Assembly: GCA_017521345.1 (NCBI GenBank)
Contig: JAFXCU010000136.1
Span: 1-14,712 of the forward strand
Direction of reading: 5' to 3'
DNA length: 14,712 bases
Origin: Ruminiclostridium sp.
GTDB lineage: Bacteria; Bacillota_A; Clostridia; Oscillospirales; Oscillospiraceae
The translations under genes were made by a program, and so were the position numbers. The number at the start of each line of letters is the position of its first letter. Position 1 is the stretch's first letter. Positions 12,581 through 14,712 of the stretch are shown here, one piece after another. The notes beneath the pieces were generated by a model. It did no database searches. It was not told the DNA's origin and saw only the letters and a program-made list of their open reading frames with translations.

Positions 12581-13978
12581 ATGATCTATCTAAACAAACA
12601 GAGCAAGACCCCCCTCTATCTGCAGGTATACAAACAGATCCTGGAGCAGATCCTGTCCGGAAAACTGCCTGCCGGGCACTTCCTCCCCGGCAGCCGCGTC
12701 CTGGCGGCTGAATTGGGGGTGGGCCGCAACACGGTGGACAACGCCTACGGCCAGCTGGCTACCGAAGGTTACATCCAGGCGGAGTCCGGCAAAGGATTCC
12801 GGGTCCTCCCCCTGCCCCGGCTGCTTCCAGCCCAAAAGGCAGATCCGTTCCCCCAGGCCGTCCTTCCCTCTGCCCCCTCAGCTGTGTCCTACGACCTGTT
12901 CTATGGCAGCCTGTCCAACCGGGACTTTCCCTTCTCCCAGTGGAAAAAGGAGATGCTGTCCGTGCTGACCGATGAGAGCCAGCGGCAGATCAACAGCTAT
13001 CCCGGTCACAAGGGGGACGACCTCCTGCGGGCTCAGCTGGCGCAGGAGCTCTTCCAGACCCGAGGGGTCTCCTGCTCCCCAGAGCAGATCGTCATCACCT
13101 CAGGCCTTCAGGGGTCACTGGAGATCCTCTGCAAACTCCTCTACCCCTCCGGGGGCAGCCATGCCTTCGAGGAGCCCAGCTACAACAAGGCCAGGTTCAT
13201 TTTCCAGCGCCACAACATCCCCACAGTGGCCATGACCCTGGATGAGGCCGGCGCCATGCCGTCCTCCCTGCCCACAGACCGGCCCATCACCTCGGTCTAT
13301 CTGACCCCGTCCCACCAGTTTCCTCTGGGGATCCTGATGCCCATTCAGCGGCGCTATGAGTTTCTCAACTGAGCCGTGGAGCACGATGCCTATCTGATCG
13401 AGGATGACTACGACAGCGATTACAGCTACCACACCAACCCGGTCCCTGCCCTGCAGTCCATTGACACCAACGGACGGGTCATCTATCTGGGCAGTTTTTC
13501 CAAGAGTCTGTCTCCCTCCATGCGGATGGCCTATCTGGTCCTGCCCCCCACCCTGGCCAACCGCTACGACCGAGAGCTGGCAGACTACAACTGCATGGTC
13601 CCCTGGCTCATGCAGCGGACCCTGGGGCAGTTCATGGCCAACGGTCACTATCGACGCCTGGTCCGCCGGCTGCGCACCAAGTTCCGCAAGACCCATGACA
13701 TCCTTCAGCGGGAGATCCGACAGCTTTCCCCGGGCATCCAGATCGTCAGCCAGGGATACGCCCTGAAATTCCTCCTGGCCTTCCCGCCCCATATGACCAG
13801 AGAGTGGCTCATGGACCGGGCCCTGGAGCAGGGTGTCCGGGTGTACTCCCCGGAACGGTTCTGGCAGGACCCCGCCAAATGTCCTCCCAACCTCATCCTC
13901 CTGGGGTTTACCGCCATGGAACCGGAGGAGATCCCTCTCTGTATGCAGCGTCTGAAAACCGCCTGGTTCCCCGAATAA
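12581..13978 (+). pseudogene. MocR/PdxR-type regulator interrupted by an in-frame TGA
   Basis: A GntR winged helix fused to a PLP-dependent aminotransferase-like domain. The first 75 residues hold the DNA-binding part (GSRVLAAELGVGRNTV, then AYGQLATEGYIQAESGKGF); later come TSGLQGSLEI, TPSHQFPLGILMP, IEDDYDSDYSYH and the PLP-lysine motif SFSKSLSPSMR. The frame is broken once, at TGA 13370-13372 (codon 264), and then continues unchanged to TAA at 13976-13978, 465 codons in all, the normal MocR length. The family reads RRYELLNWAxEHDA here, so TGG (Trp) to TGA is the simplest change. AGGAG precedes the ATG. Nothing else has decayed, so the change is recent or an assembly error. TGA ends other genes in the window, so recoding is unlikely. 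Confidence 0.87.
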
Positions 13979-13985
13979 TAAAAAC

Positions 13986-14014
13986 ACCCGCTCTGCCTTG
14001 ACAGAGCGGGTATC
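13986..14014. terminator. Bidirectional terminator between the regulator and DUF454 genes
   Basis: ACCCGCTCTG (13986-13995) pairs perfectly with CAGAGCGGGT (14002-14011) around CCTTGA. On the minus strand it is followed by GTTTTTATTATT, a good terminator for the DUF454 gene; on the plus strand ATCTTT follows, a weaker one for the regulator gene. Confidence 0.87.
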
Positions 14015-14015
14015 T

Positions 14016-14396
14016 TTATGCCGTTTCCGGTATGGTTTTCACCCGGAATCCGAAATACAATACATGGAACACCCATACCAAAGCCAGCACAATGCGGGCC
14101 GCCAGGAGTTGATCCATCATCACGAAACCGATGGTCATAATGGCAGTGACCGAAACCATGATACGCACCTTGGCTTTTCTGGTCATTCCCTGCCCCTGAA
14201 CGTAGGATTCCAGGTTGTCTCGGTAAAGCTTGGTCCCCGTGAACCAGATATGAAGTCGCTCCGAGCTGCGGGCAAAGCAAAAGGCTGCCAGCAGATACAG
14301 GGGAACCGTAGGAAGAATGGGCAGAAAGATACCGATCGTCCCCAGCACCCCTGCCAGAATTCCTGTCACCAGATACAACATCTTCTTGATCTGCAT
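14016..14396 (-). CDS. DUF454 (YbaN-like) small membrane protein
   Basis: A 126-residue inner-membrane protein with the DUF454 hallmark GTIGIFLPILPTVPLYLLAA followed by FCFARSSERLHIWF. Hydrophobic segments lie at about residues 7-25, 25-43 and 76-115 (the last probably two helices). The ATG at 14396 follows AGGAGGG with 6 nt spacing; the open frame extends further upstream but without a ribosome site. Members are widespread, short and of unknown biochemical role. The gene is monocistronic, between its terminator and an rRNA operon terminator. Its promoter carries the same two-box motif as the oxidase-like gene near the MocR regulator, suggesting shared control. Confidence 0.88.
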   Translation of the reverse strand: MQIKKMLYLVTGILAGVLGTIGIFLPILPTVPLYLLAAFCFARSSERLHIWFTGTKLYRDNLESYVQGQGMTRKAKVRIMVSVTAIMTIGFVMMDQLLAARIVLALVWVFHVLYFGFRVKTIPETA

Positions 14397-14469
14397 CCTG
14401 ATCCCTCCTCTGTCTCTGCCTGAATGGTAGCATATCCCGTTTTCATTGCCTGTTGCAACTGCATCATTC

Positions 14470-14498
14470 AGTATAAAGCGATGTGAGACAGGGAACAA
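14470..14498 (-). promoter_or_regulatory. Sigma-A promoter of the DUF454 gene
   Basis: On the minus strand TTGTTC (14493-14498), 17 bp, TATACT (14470-14475). The predicted start near 14463 leaves a leader of about 67 nt. A second weaker candidate, TTGCAA (14453-14458) with an 18-bp spacer to TATGCT (14429-14434), lies downstream. Confidence 0.65.
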
Positions 14499-14529
14499 GA
14501 GCCAGTGGCGAAGATCCTGATAGAGCCAC
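14499..14529 (-). promoter_or_regulatory. Second copy of the MocR-type two-box motif
   Basis: Written on the plus strand: GAGCCA (14499-14504), GAAGAT (14510-14515) and GAGCCAC (14523-14529). The same three blocks with the same spacing lie at 12546, 12557 and 12570. In both places the first box directly abuts the -35 of a minus-strand promoter. No clear third inverted box is visible here. Confidence 0.62.
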
Positions 14530-14533
14530 TCAC

Positions 14534-14570
14534 AGAAAAGAAAAAAGGACAACCTTTCGGTTGTCCTTTT
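14534..14570 (-). terminator. rRNA operon terminator
   Basis: A 12-bp perfect stem AAAAGGACAACC (14543-14554) with its complement (14559-14570) and a TTTC loop. On the minus strand it is followed by TTTTTTCTTTTC. It lies 4 nt past the 3' end of 5S rRNA. Confidence 0.93.
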
Positions 14571-14574
14571 CTGT

Positions 14575-14689
<115 letters not shown>

Positions 14690-14712
14690 TCGCTGTCCTG
14701 AAACAGCTTATA

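Noticed and set aside
13370..13372. TGA read as selenocysteine or tryptophan
   Set aside because: The position is a conserved Trp and not a redox residue, no SECIS-like stem follows, and TGA is a true stop for the DUF1015, ispE and spoIIR genes.
13802..13809. Another GTGGCTC-like box
   Set aside because: It is a single copy inside the regulator coding sequence, with no partner box at 24 bp and no promoter.
13376..13978. Independent second gene after the internal stop
   Set aside because: It is in the same frame, lacks a ribosome site and is simply the C-terminal half of the MocR protein.
14504..14530. AGTGGC...GCCACT inverted repeat as a terminator or riboswitch before DUF454
   Set aside because: The stem is only 6 bp with a long loop and no T run; it lies upstream of the predicted start site and is better explained by the two-box motif.

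Overview
The window looks like chromosome from a GC-rich, spore-forming Firmicute of the gut Oscillospiraceae type (Flavonifractor / Pseudoflavonifractor / Lawsonibacter-like). This rests on protein resemblance, the sporulation gene spoIIR, the infC-rpmI-rplT order, strong AGGAGG ribosome sites and GC-rich coding. The placement is inference, because no 16S is present.

Layout. 1-275 is the 3' end of an unrecognised gene, closed by a strong terminator. 337-2214 (minus) is a three-gene operon: an ArsR/SdpR-type repressor, an SdpI-family membrane protein and an alpha/beta hydrolase, with a sigma-A promoter and an inverted-repeat operator. 2345-3521 (minus) is infC-rpmI-rplT. infC begins at a non-canonical AUC codon, and a structured leader with an attenuator-type terminator precedes it. 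3779-5634 (minus) holds two tandem lipoproteins. A spacer with a cluster of small palindromes leads to a plus-strand housekeeping block: hemW, an ApgM-type phosphoglycerate mutase, a DUF1015 gene, ispE and spoIIR. A VOC-family gene follows with its own promoter.

11815-14574 is the least ordinary part. The convergent VOC and pyridoxamine-oxidase-like genes are separated by five mini-hairpins with a 21-22 nt period, each with a different stem but similar AATYTCACT linkers, bracketed by two larger hairpins. Next comes a flavin-type pyridoxamine 5'-phosphate oxidase-like gene (minus), divergent from a MocR/GntR-aminotransferase regulator (plus). The regulator is split by one in-frame TGA exactly where a Trp codon is expected. 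A DUF454 (YbaN) membrane gene (minus) follows, and then the terminator and 5S rRNA of an rRNA operon entering from the right on the minus strand.

The most useful non-obvious result is a shared composite motif, GAGCCA-N5-GAAGAT-N7-GAGCCAC. It occurs twice with identical spacing, directly against the -35 element of both the oxidase-like gene and the DUF454 gene. This suggests a local MocR regulon in which the regulator is now broken while both of its sites remain. No complete new defence or mobile system was found. The best candidates for something undescribed are the hairpin array and this two-gene MocR regulon.
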